A DNA stretch of 64,000 nt from positions 1-64,000 of the forward strand of contig CAYUIT010000005.1 in NCBI GenBank assembly GCA_964444835.1, in the 5' to 3' direction. The notes beneath the pieces were generated by a model that saw nothing but the letters and a program-made list of their open reading frames with translations, was not told the DNA's origin and did not search any database. The position numbers were made by a program, and so were the translations under genes. This DNA comes from CADEED01 sp964444835 (GTDB lineage: Bacteria; Pseudomonadota; Gammaproteobacteria; Steroidobacterales; Steroidobacteraceae). Positions within the stretch are counted from its first letter, which is position 1; the number at the start of each line of letters is the position of its first letter. This document shows positions 16,722-24,344 of the stretch, piece after piece.

Positions 16722-17858
16722 ATGCAGTTAGCTCGTGGCACACGCGTCGTGGTAGGCATGTCCGGCGGGGTCGATTCCGCCGTCGCCGCGCTATTGCTGT
16801 GTCGCGCTGGCTGCGACGTCCAGGGGCTTTACATGAGCAACTGGGACGAGGACGACACCTATTGCTCGAGCGCCCAAGACTATCAAGACGCGCGCGCCGT
16901 CGCCGCCGAGTTGGGCATCCCGCTACACCGCGTGAGTTTCGCAACCGAGTATCGGGACCGCGTGTTCGATTACTTCTTGCGGGAGTATCGTGCCGGACGC
17001 ACACCGAATCCCGACGTGCTCTGCAATCGCGAGATCAAGTTCGGCGTGTGCACCCAGCATGCGCGGCGCCTCGGCGGCGAGTGGTTCGCGACCGGCCACT
17101 ACGCACGACTCGCGCACGACGGGCCCCGTCCGACATTACTGAAGGGTCTCGACCCAGACAAAGACCAGTCTTACTTCTTGCACGGCGTGCCGATTGCCGA
17201 ATTTGCCCGCGTCGTGTTTCCGCTCGGTGAACTCCACAAAGCTGACGTTCGTCGGCTCGCGCGCGAGGCCGGGCTCCCGGTGTACGACAAACCGGACAGC
17301 ACCGGAATCTGCTTCATCGGCGAGCGGCCATTTCGCGAGTTTCTGTCGCAGTACTTGCGCCCAACGCCTGGCTGGATCGTCACACCCCAGGGAGAACGCG
17401 TAGGTGAACACCAGGGGCTCGCGTTTTACACGCTCGGGCAACGCGGTGGTTTACACATCGGCGGCCAGCGAGGTAAGAGCGAAGCGCCTTGGTTCGTCGC
17501 GCGCAAAGACGTGGCGCGGAATGAGTTGCTCGTCGTGCAGGGCCACGACCACCCCCTGCTCGCGAGCACCGGCTTGGTCACCGGACCGTGCAATTGGCTG
17601 GTGCCGCCAACGCAAGCGCGATTCGAATGCGGTGTGAAAGTGCGTTACCGACAAGCCGACCAGCGCTGCAGCGTCACGGTGCGCGCCGACACGGCAACGG
17701 CCGTCGAATTTCATGCGGCACAGCGCGCCGTCACGCCCGGGCAATTCGCGGTCTACTACGACGGCGACGTGTGCTTGGGCGGAGGTGTGATCGAGATGGT
17801 CATTCCGCTGGAACGTGATGGCGCGGAAAGCGCGCGCGCCGCTATAATTGCGGGCTGA
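16722..17858 (+). CDS. mnmA: tRNA-specific 2-thiouridylase MnmA
   Basis: Thiolates U34 of Lys, Glu and Gln tRNAs using ATP and persulfide sulfur from the Tus relay. The 378-residue protein has the PP-loop GMSGGVDS (residues 12-19) and the two catalytic cysteines Cys101 (NPDVLCNREIKF) and Cys197 (DSTGICFIGERPF). Other marks are ATGHYAR, DKDQSYFL and a C-terminal beta-barrel. The start at 16722 gives the standard N-terminus. The 3' end contains TATAAT, a candidate acnA promoter element. Confidence 0.97.
   Translation: MQLARGTRVVVGMSGGVDSAVAALLLCRAGCDVQGLYMSNWDEDDTYCSSAQDYQDARAVAAELGIPLHRVSFATEYRDRVFDYFLREYRAGRTPNPDVLCNREIKFGVCTQHARRLGGEWFATGHYARLAHDGPRPTLLKGLDPDKDQSYFLHGVPIAEFARVVFPLGELHKADVRRLAREAGLPVYDKPDSTGICFIGERPFREFLSQYLRPTPGWIVTPQGERVGEHQGLAFYTLGQRGGLHIGGQRGKSEAPWFVARKDVARNELLVVQGHDHPLLASTGLVTGPCNWLVPPTQARFECGVKVRYRQADQRCSVTVRADTATAVEFHAAQRAVTPGQFAVYYDGDVCLGGGVIEMVIPLERDGAESARAAIIAG
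17843..17848 (+). promoter_or_regulatory. Candidate -10 element (TATAAT) for acnA
   Basis: A consensus TATAAT lies at the end of the mnmA coding region, 39 nt before the acnA ATG. It would give a leader of about 33 nt containing the GGAGG ribosome binding site. No clear -35 is present. Confidence 0.4.
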
Positions 17859-17887
17859 TTCAAGCGCTTAATCGACGCGGAGGACTC

Positions 17888-20581
17888 ATGACGGACAGCT
17901 TCAAGGCACGCACGAATTTGACGGTGGGCAATCGCTCCTATCAGTACTGGAGCTTGAAAGCGCTGCCTGCCGACAAGGTCGCCCGCCTGCCGTTCTCGCT
18001 CAAGATTTTGCTCGAGAACCTCCTGCGCTTCGAAGACGGTATCAACGTCACGCGCAAGGACATTGAAGCCATCCTCAACTGGGATCCGAAGGCCGCGCCG
18101 TCCTATGAGATCTCGTTCACTCCCGCGCGCGTGATCATGCAAGATTTCACGGGCGTACCGTGCGTCGTCGACCTCGCTGCGATGCGCGAGGCAGTACAGA
18201 AACTCGGCGGCAATGCCGAGCGCGTCAACCCGCTCGCGCCGGCCGAGCTCGTCATCGACCACTCAGTGCAAGTCGACGAGTACGGCACCGCGCAATCGCT
18301 CGCGGCTAACAACCGCATCGAGTTCGAGCGCAATGGTGAGCGCTATGCGTTTCTGCGCTGGGGCCAGACCGCATTCCGCAACTTCAAAGTGGTGCCGCCG
18401 AACACGGGTATCGTGCACCAAGTCAACCTCGAGTATCTCGCGCGTGTCGTGTTCCACAACGACAGCGACGGCAAGAACGATGTCTACCCCGACACGGTCG
18501 TCGGTACCGACTCGCACACGACGATGATCAACGGTCTCGGCGTGCTCGGCTGGGGCGTGGGCGGCATCGAAGCCGAAGCAGCCATGCTCGGACAGCCGGT
18601 GACGATGCTGATTCCGCAAGTGATCGGCTTCAAGCTGACGGGCCAGCTGCCAGCGGGCGCCACCGCAACCGACCTCGTGCTCACCGTCACTGAGATTCTG
18701 CGTAAGAAGGGCGTGGTCGATAAGTTCGTCGAGTACTTCGGCGACGGTCTCGCCAACCTGCCACTCGCCGATCGCGCCACGATTGCCAACATGGCGCCCG
18801 AGTACGGCAGCACCTGCGGCATCTTCCCGATCGACGAAGAGACCATTCGCTACCTGGAGTTGTCAGGCCGTACGGCCGAACAAATCGCGCTCATCGAGGC
18901 CTACGCCAAAGCGCAAGGTATGTGGCGCGTGAATGGGGCGCCCGTGGCCCTGTACACCGATGTCTTGGAACTCGACATGGGCACGGTGCAACCGAGCCTC
19001 GCCGGGCCGAAGCGCCCGCAGGATCGCGTGCTGTTGTCCGATGCGCAAAAGGTGTATCGCACCTCGCATAAGTCGATGAACGACGAGCGCGCCAAGAAAA
19101 ATCCGTCGGCCAAGGGTGCCGCGGCTGTGAAGCTCGGCAGCGACCAATTCGAGGTCAAGGATGGCGCCGTGCTGATTGCGGCCATCACGAGCTGCACGAA
19201 TACGTCTAATCCATCCGTGATGCTCGGCTCGGCCCTGCTTGCGCGCAATGCCGCCAAGCTCGGCTTGCGTGCCAAGCCCTGGGTGAAAACGAGCTTGGCG
19301 CCCGGCTCCAAAGTGGTCACCGACTATCTCACCAAGGCGGGCCTCCTCGACGATCTCGCGGCCGTGGGCTTCCATCTTGTGGGCTACGGCTGCACCACGT
19401 GCATCGGTAACTCAGGCCCGCTGAAACCCGAGATCAGCGCAGGCGTGAAGGCCGGCGATGTCATCGCCACGTCCGTCCTCTCGGGTAATCGCAACTTCGA
19501 GGGCCGCGTGCATCCCGAAGTGAAGATGAACTTCCTCGCCTCGCCGCCGCTGGTTGTCGCTTATGCGCTCGCTGGCACGCTCGATATCGACTTGCAGAAC
19601 GAACCGATCGGCACGGGTTCGAACGGCAAGCCGGTGTACTTGCGCGACATTTGGCCGAGCCATCAAGAGGTGGCGGATGTTGTCGCGAAGTCGCTCGATT
19701 CGAAGATGTTCCGCGGTAGCTACGCCAACGTCTTCGCGGGCGATGCGAATTGGTCATCGATTAAAATTCCGGCGGGCAAGATCTACGCTTGGGATGAACA
19801 GTCCACGTACGTGCGCAATCCGCCGTATTTCGAGGGGCTCACGATGACGCCCGGCGCGGTCACCGACATCAAGGGGGCGCGTGCGCTCGCCGTGCTCGGC
19901 GACTCCGTCACGACGGACCACATTTCGCCAGCCGGTGATATTTCCAAGACCAGCCCGGCGGCGAAGTACTTGGTGTCGAAAGGCGTGCAGCCTGCCGACT
20001 TCAACTCGTATGGCGCACGCCGCGGTAATCACGAGGTCATGATGCGCGGCACGTTTGCCAACATTCGGCTGCGCAATCTGATGGTGCCGGGCGTCGAAGG
20101 CGGCGTCACGGTCCACGTGCCATCGGGCGAGCAACTATCGATCTTCGACGCGGCCATGCGTTACAAGACCGAGAAGACTCCGCTCGTAGTGCTGGCGGGC
20201 AAGGAGTACGGCACGGGCTCGTCGCGTGACTGGGCTGCGAAAGGCACCATGTTGTTAGGCGTGCGTGCAGTTATCGCGGAGAGCTTCGAGCGCATCCATC
20301 GCTCGAATCTGATTGGCATGGGCGTTCTGCCCTTGCAGTTCCTGAACGGCCAGAACGCGCAAAGCCTTGGCCTCACAGGGAAAGAGACCTTCGATATCGT
20401 GGGCGTCGCCAATGAGTCGGCGCGCACCGTGCAGGTCGTCGCGACACCGCCGAGCGGTGCGCCGATCAAGTTCGAGGCGCGCGTCCGCATCGACACACCG
20501 AAAGAGCGCGACTACTACAAGCACGGCGGCATTCTGCAATACGTGCTGCGTCAGCTCGCCGCACAAGGCAACGCCGCGTAG
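17888..20581 (+). CDS. acnA: Aconitate hydratase A
   Basis: Interconverts citrate and isocitrate in the TCA cycle and feeds the aceBA shunt at the window start. The 897-residue protein is of the AcnA/IRP type. [4Fe-4S] ligands are Cys436 (ITSCTNTS), Cys502 and Cys505 (GYGCTTCIGNSG), one position off E. coli AcnA numbering. Substrate and catalytic segments include QDFTGVPCVVDLAAMR, GTDSHTTMINGLGVLGWGVGGIEAE and YGTGSSRDWAAKG. ATG follows GGAGGACTC. The stop codon is built into a strong 12-bp hairpin. Confidence 0.97.
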   Translation: MTDSFKARTNLTVGNRSYQYWSLKALPADKVARLPFSLKILLENLLRFEDGINVTRKDIEAILNWDPKAAPSYEISFTPARVIMQDFTGVPCVVDLAAMREAVQKLGGNAERVNPLAPAELVIDHSVQVDEYGTAQSLAANNRIEFERNGERYAFLRWGQTAFRNFKVVPPNTGIVHQVNLEYLARVVFHNDSDGKNDVYPDTVVGTDSHTTMINGLGVLGWGVGGIEAEAAMLGQPVTMLIPQVIGFKLTGQLPAGATATDLVLTVTEILRKKGVVDKFVEYFGDGLANLPLADRATIANMAPEYGSTCGIFPIDEETIRYLELSGRTAEQIALIEAYAKAQGMWRVNGAPVALYTDVLELDMGTVQPSLAGPKRPQDRVLLSDAQKVYRTSHKSMNDERAKKNPSAKGAAAVKLGSDQFEVKDGAVLIAAITSCTNTSNPSVMLGSALLARNAAKLGLRAKPWVKTSLAPGSKVVTDYLTKAGLLDDLAAVGFHLVGYGCTTCIGNSGPLKPEISAGVKAGDVIATSVLSGNRNFEGRVHPEVKMNFLASPPLVVAYALAGTLDIDLQNEPIGTGSNGKPVYLRDIWPSHQEVADVVAKSLDSKMFRGSYANVFAGDANWSSIKIPAGKIYAWDEQSTYVRNPPYFEGLTMTPGAVTDIKGARALAVLGDSVTTDHISPAGDISKTSPAAKYLVSKGVQPADFNSYGARRGNHEVMMRGTFANIRLRNLMVPGVEGGVTVHVPSGEQLSIFDAAMRYKTEKTPLVVLAGKEYGTGSSRDWAAKGTMLLGVRAVIAESFERIHRSNLIGMGVLPLQFLNGQNAQSLGLTGKETFDIVGVANESARTVQVVATPPSGAPIKFEARVRIDTPKERDYYKHGGILQYVLRQLAAQGNAA

Positions 20582-20597
20582 TTGCCTACGCGGCGTT
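20570..20597. terminator. Perfect 12-bp hairpin spanning the acnA stop codon
   Basis: AACGCCGCGTAG (20570-20581) is followed by loop TTGC and its exact complement CTACGCGGCGTT (20586-20597). The acnA TAG forms the end of the left arm. No T-run follows, so it may act as an RNA 3'-end stabiliser or as a terminator without a U-tract. Confidence 0.6.
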
Positions 20598-20608
20598 GAA
20601 TCGCACCA

Positions 20609-20645
20609 GCGAACCCCGGGCAGCCTAGACGGCTGCCCGGTTCGC
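20609..20645. terminator. Second long hairpin, containing the creD stop codon in its loop
   Basis: An inner stem CCGGGCAGCC (20616-20625) pairs with GGCTGCCCGG (20631-20640). An outer stem GCGAA/TTCGC (20609-20613, 20641-20645) extends it after a 2-nt bulge. The loop TAGAC overlaps the minus-strand creD stop (20625-20627). It lies between convergent acnA and creD and probably works as a bidirectional terminator, though no U-tract is present. Confidence 0.6.
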
Positions 20646-21980
20646 GCCGACGTTTGACCAGTCAAACTTGCGCGTTGCAATCATCAGCACTGCCAGCACA
20701 CCGAAGAGCATCAGTGCGCCCATGATGAGTGAGTAGTCCTCCGAGACGAGGATCAGATAGAGCAAACCGTAGAGTGCGCCGAGCGCAGCGCCCGCAGCGA
20801 GCGCAGCGCCGAGCCGCTTCAACACACCAGTCAAGTAGATTGTCAGCAGCAGCACGAGGGCCGCCGCCGCGCTCGAGTACGCGAGCCAGAAAACGATCTG
20901 CTCGGATAACGCTAACAACAACACATAGAACACAGCGAGCGCCAAACCCACGAACAGATACTGCATCGCATGGATTGGCATGCGCCCGACGTGCTCGACC
21001 AAGAAGAAGGTCAAGAACGTGATGCAAATGACGAGCATCGCGTAGTGCACCGCGCGGTAGTTGCGGTGGTAGACGTTGACCGGCTCATACTGCTCGACAC
21101 CGAGCGCAGCCGCGTTGAAGGCCGCGTGCGCCGCAAGACCTGGCCGCACCTCCTCCCCCACCCAGACCTGGCCGAAATCGCGCGCGAGGTCGAGCGTGTT
21201 CCACTCCGCCTTGAAGCCGTCGCTTCGGATCTCTTGTTTGACCGGTCCTTGCCGGCCTAACCACTTGGGATGCGCCCAAGTTGAATCCATCGAGACCGTT
21301 GCCGAGCGCGCAAGCGGCAGCACGCTCAACGCCTCGCTGCCGACGAGCGTGAACTTGGCGCGAAATGGGATGTCGCCGGTGCCACGAATGAGCGCGGCAG
21401 GCACGGCACCCGTAACTCCCGCAAACCCGAGCTGACCACCCGGCTCACCGGCAATTGCCTCACCGCCAATGTTGAACTCATCAAAGGCGCGCAGCGTGCG
21501 CGCCTCCGAGTTCAGCACGGTCAAGCGCATTTCATCGAGACTGATCGTTCGATCGGACCGCTCAGCTCGCACCGTCGCCAAATCGCGCGCCGCGAATACG
21601 CCGCTCACTTCGACGTGCGCAACATAGGCTGGAATCGAGTACAAACCCGAACGCCGAATGTCCGGCGCCCAACTCACGTGCATGCGCAAAGCATCCGGCA
21701 GTACATACGCGGTCTCGTAGACAATCTCGGTCTCCTTGTCGACGGTGACTGTACGCATCGTCGGTACGCTGATGAGAACCCCGCCCGCCACTTGCGCGCC
21801 GCCGACGGACTCGCGCACCCGCTCGACGGCCGCGTCGCGGTAACCGACGCGCTCGTGAATGAGCGAACTCACTTGCGCGAGCGCAATCAACAGAATCAGC
21901 AGCAATGCGCCAATGGTGATTGCCTTGACGAACAGCGGCGAAAAGAAGCGCGGCCGCGTTGTCGTTCCCACACTAGACAT
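20625..21980 (-). CDS. creD: Inner-membrane protein CreD
   Basis: The 451-residue membrane protein has one N-terminal TM (KAITIGALLLILLIALAQV), a large periplasmic domain (about residues 45-300) and a C-terminal cluster of five to six TM helices, including VEHVGRMPIHAMQYLFVGLA typical of CreD. CreD is a CreBC regulon member linked to envelope and beta-lactam stress; no creABC genes are in the window. ATG has GGGAGAG upstream. It is convergent with acnA and shares the hairpin terminator. Confidence 0.92.
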   Translation of the reverse strand: MSSVGTTTRPRFFSPLFVKAITIGALLLILLIALAQVSSLIHERVGYRDAAVERVRESVGGAQVAGGVLISVPTMRTVTVDKETEIVYETAYVLPDALRMHVSWAPDIRRSGLYSIPAYVAHVEVSGVFAARDLATVRAERSDRTISLDEMRLTVLNSEARTLRAFDEFNIGGEAIAGEPGGQLGFAGVTGAVPAALIRGTGDIPFRAKFTLVGSEALSVLPLARSATVSMDSTWAHPKWLGRQGPVKQEIRSDGFKAEWNTLDLARDFGQVWVGEEVRPGLAAHAAFNAAALGVEQYEPVNVYHRNYRAVHYAMLVICITFLTFFLVEHVGRMPIHAMQYLFVGLALAVFYVLLLALSEQIVFWLAYSSAAAALVLLLTIYLTGVLKRLGAALAAGAALGALYGLLYLILVSEDYSLIMGALMLFGVLAVLMIATRKFDWSNVGANRAAV

Positions 21981-22073
21981 AGATCTCTCCCAAACAACTG
22001 ATGACCGTTCGAGAGCATGCAGGGTGAATCTGGCGGCACACGGGCGCCGTTTGTGGCAAATTGTGGCACTGCC

Positions 22074-22718
22074 ATGCGACTAGCTGTTTTCGACCTGGAC
22101 GGCACGATTACGCGCCATGACACCTTGTGGCCGTTCGTCACGGGGTATCTCGCCGCGCGTCCGCTGTCCTATTGGAAGCTCATCGGCGTTTTGCCTGCGC
22201 TCGTGCGCTTTGTGTTCGATCGCGATCGTGGCCGACTCAAGGAAGCCTTGATGCGAGCGACACTGCGCGGTGCGACGCGGACCGAGATCGCACAATGGGC
22301 GGAAGCGTTCGCGGCACAGACGGTCAAGCACCGTCTCCACCCAGAAGCCCGCGCGGCGATCGAGCAACATCTCGCCGCCGGCGATCGATTGATATTGATG
22401 TCCGCGAGCGTCGACTTGTACGTCCCGCAAATCGGCGAGCGCTTGCGCTTTCACGAGACCATTTGTACTGGCGTGCGTTGGAACGGCGATGTGCTCGACG
22501 GCGCGCTAACGACCGCGAATCGACGAGCGGAAGAAAAGGCGCGTTGCTTGCGCGACCTCGCGGCGCGCTACCCCAATGCCCCGATCACGGCGTACGGCAA
22601 TTCCACGTCGGATCTGCCGCATCTCAAGATTGCCAATGAAGGCGTGTACGTCAATGCCGCGCCGCGCGTGCGCGTACTGATCGAACGACTCGGCATCCGT
22701 TGCGTGAACTGGCGCTGA
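22074..22718 (+). CDS. HAD-IB phosphatase (SerB-like superfamily)
   Basis: The 214-residue HAD hydrolase of subfamily IB has motif I FDLDGTITRHD (nucleophile Asp), a helical cap, motif II LMSAS, motif III Lys in RAEEKARCLRDL and motif IV GNSTSDLPHL. Such enzymes dephosphorylate phosphoserine, lysophosphatidate or related substrates. Length and the N-terminal YLAARPLSYW segment resemble YfhB/CicA-type HAD proteins. ATG at 22074 places motif I at the usual 8 residues from the start. It is divergent from creD by 93 bp. The substrate is not predictable. Confidence 0.85.
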   Translation: MRLAVFDLDGTITRHDTLWPFVTGYLAARPLSYWKLIGVLPALVRFVFDRDRGRLKEALMRATLRGATRTEIAQWAEAFAAQTVKHRLHPEARAAIEQHLAAGDRLILMSASVDLYVPQIGERLRFHETICTGVRWNGDVLDGALTTANRRAEEKARCLRDLAARYPNAPITAYGNSTSDLPHLKIANEGVYVNAAPRVRVLIERLGIRCVNWR

Positions 22719-22729
22719 CCGCTACCTCG

Positions 22730-23581
22730 CTACATTGAGGTACGGACCGACCACAACTCCGGGAAGAACTTCAGTTCGAGCGCTTTCGCGAGGTACGAGA
22801 CACCGCCTGACCCGCCGGTTCCAGGCTTGTAGCCAATCACACGCTCCACCGTCTTCAAGTGACTGAAGCGCCACAATTGAAACTTGTGATCGAGATCGAC
22901 GAGCGCCTCAGCGAGCTCATACAAGTCCCAGTCCTTCTCAGCGTTGTGATACACGCCGAGCCAGGCTGCCGTGATTTGCTTCGACGGCGCATACGGCTCG
23001 GCGAAGTCGCGGGTCAGATACTCGGGTGGCACACCATAGCCGCGTCGTGACAACAGCCGTAACACTTCGTCGTAGAGCGACGGCCCGTCGAGCGCGCGTT
23101 GCAATCGCTGGTAGGCGCTAGCATCGCGTTTGTGCACGACGATCATGTCGCGATTCTTGTTGCCGAGCACGAACTCGAGTTCACGATACTGCGCCGACTG
23201 AAATCCGGAGGAGCGCCCGAGCGCATTGCGGAACGCGGAAAACTCGAACGGCGTCAACGTCGCGAGTACGCCCCAGGCGCCGATCAACTCATCTTGTACG
23301 CGCGACACTCGTCCTAACATCTTGAACGAAGGATCGAGATTGTCGCGCTTCACACAGTCGATCACGAGGCTGAGCTCATGCAGCATCAAGCGCATCCACA
23401 GCTCCGACGCTTGGTGCGCGATGATGAACAACATCTCGTCGTGTTCGAGGCTGTTAGGCGACTGCGCGGTGAGGATCTTGTCGAGCTGCAAGTACTCGCC
23501 ATAGGACTGCGACGCACCGAGATCCCAATGGATCGGCTCGTCGCTCAAGTCGACACGCATCCGCTTGTCTTCATCGGCCAT
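22730..23581 (-). CDS. kynA: Tryptophan 2,3-dioxygenase
   Basis: Haem dioxygenase opening the indole ring of tryptophan to N-formylkynurenine. The 283-residue protein has SYGEYLQLDKIL, FIIAHQASELWMRLMLHEL (substrate-binding), the haem-proximal His region RFSHLKTVERVIGYK and the GTGGSGGVSYL loop. ATG at 23581 has GAGGAG 8 nt upstream, inside the end of the preceding gene (4 bp between them). No kynB/kynU is present, so the downstream kynurenine pathway must be elsewhere. It is the last gene of a nine-gene run. Confidence 0.95.
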   Translation of the reverse strand: MADEDKRMRVDLSDEPIHWDLGASQSYGEYLQLDKILTAQSPNSLEHDEMLFIIAHQASELWMRLMLHELSLVIDCVKRDNLDPSFKMLGRVSRVQDELIGAWGVLATLTPFEFSAFRNALGRSSGFQSAQYRELEFVLGNKNRDMIVVHKRDASAYQRLQRALDGPSLYDEVLRLLSRRGYGVPPEYLTRDFAEPYAPSKQITAAWLGVYHNAEKDWDLYELAEALVDLDHKFQLWRFSHLKTVERVIGYKPGTGGSGGVSYLAKALELKFFPELWSVRTSM

Positions 23582-23585
23582 CGTG

Positions 23586-24332
23586 CTACTCCTCGCCGAA
23601 TACCCAGGCGGGCACGGTGCGCCAGCCCTCCAGCAACCGTCGATCAAGCGCGCGCCAGCCCGGCTCGAACCGCTCGACGGCCGCCCAAAAACGGCGCGAG
23701 TGGTTCATGTGTACCGTGTGCGTGAGTTCATGGACGAGCAAGTAACGCACAACCTCGGGCGGCTGGAAGACCAAGCAGGCATTCAGGCTGATTACGCCGC
23801 GAGTCGAACAACTGCCCCAGCGCGTGCGCTGGCGGCGCACGTGCACCGCGCTGAAACGCACACCCATTTGTTGCGCCAGCGGCGCAACCAGCGGTTCCAA
23901 CGCATCGCGTGCTGCCACCAGTAACCAGCGCCGCAATAGCGCACGCAACGTTTCCGCCGACACTGTGCCGGTCACGTGAAGCAATCCGCTCGACGACTGT
24001 ATCCGCGGCCGACCGGTGCCGCCGCTCAGATGCAACCGCCAAGTCGTGTCGTTCACCTCGAAGCGCACTTGGCGCGGCGGAAACGGACTGGGCGGTGGCG
24101 CATGGCGCTGCGCGAGCGCTCGTTTCGCATCGATCCACTCGCGATGCTCTGCGAGAAAGTGCGCCACCAAACGCGACGGCGTACGGCGCGGCACGACTAC
24201 TTCGACCCGCCCGCTGCGAAACACACGCACCGAGAGTCGGCGCGCCTGCCGACTTTCACGTATCTGGAGTGCGTCAGCGCTCGACAGCGTCGTACTGTCC
24301 CATAACTCGCGCTGCTGGAATGGCGTGTCCAT
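23586..24332 (-). CDS. YgjP-like zinc metallohydrolase (M48/DUF45)
   Basis: The 248-residue cytoplasmic protein has the DUF45/YgjP motifs RWGSCSTRGVISLN and the zinc site HELTHTVHMNHSRRFW, which gives HExxH plus a third ligand in NHS. E. coli YgjP has been described as a UTP pyrophosphatase, while others in the family are treated as peptidases, so its substrate is open. It is placed 12 bp after fadH and 4 bp before kynA in the same operon. Confidence 0.85.
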   Translation of the reverse strand: MDTPFQQRELWDSTTLSSADALQIRESRQARRLSVRVFRSGRVEVVVPRRTPSRLVAHFLAEHREWIDAKRALAQRHAPPPSPFPPRQVRFEVNDTTWRLHLSGGTGRPRIQSSSGLLHVTGTVSAETLRALLRRWLLVAARDALEPLVAPLAQQMGVRFSAVHVRRQRTRWGSCSTRGVISLNACLVFQPPEVVRYLLVHELTHTVHMNHSRRFWAAVERFEPGWRALDRRLLEGWRTVPAWVFGEE

Positions 24333-24344
24333 GCGATCGAATCG

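Noticed and set aside
22723..22742. TACCTC/GAGGTA hairpin between the HAD and kynA genes
   Set aside because: Only 6-bp arms with an 8-nt loop and no T-run; too weak to call a terminator.
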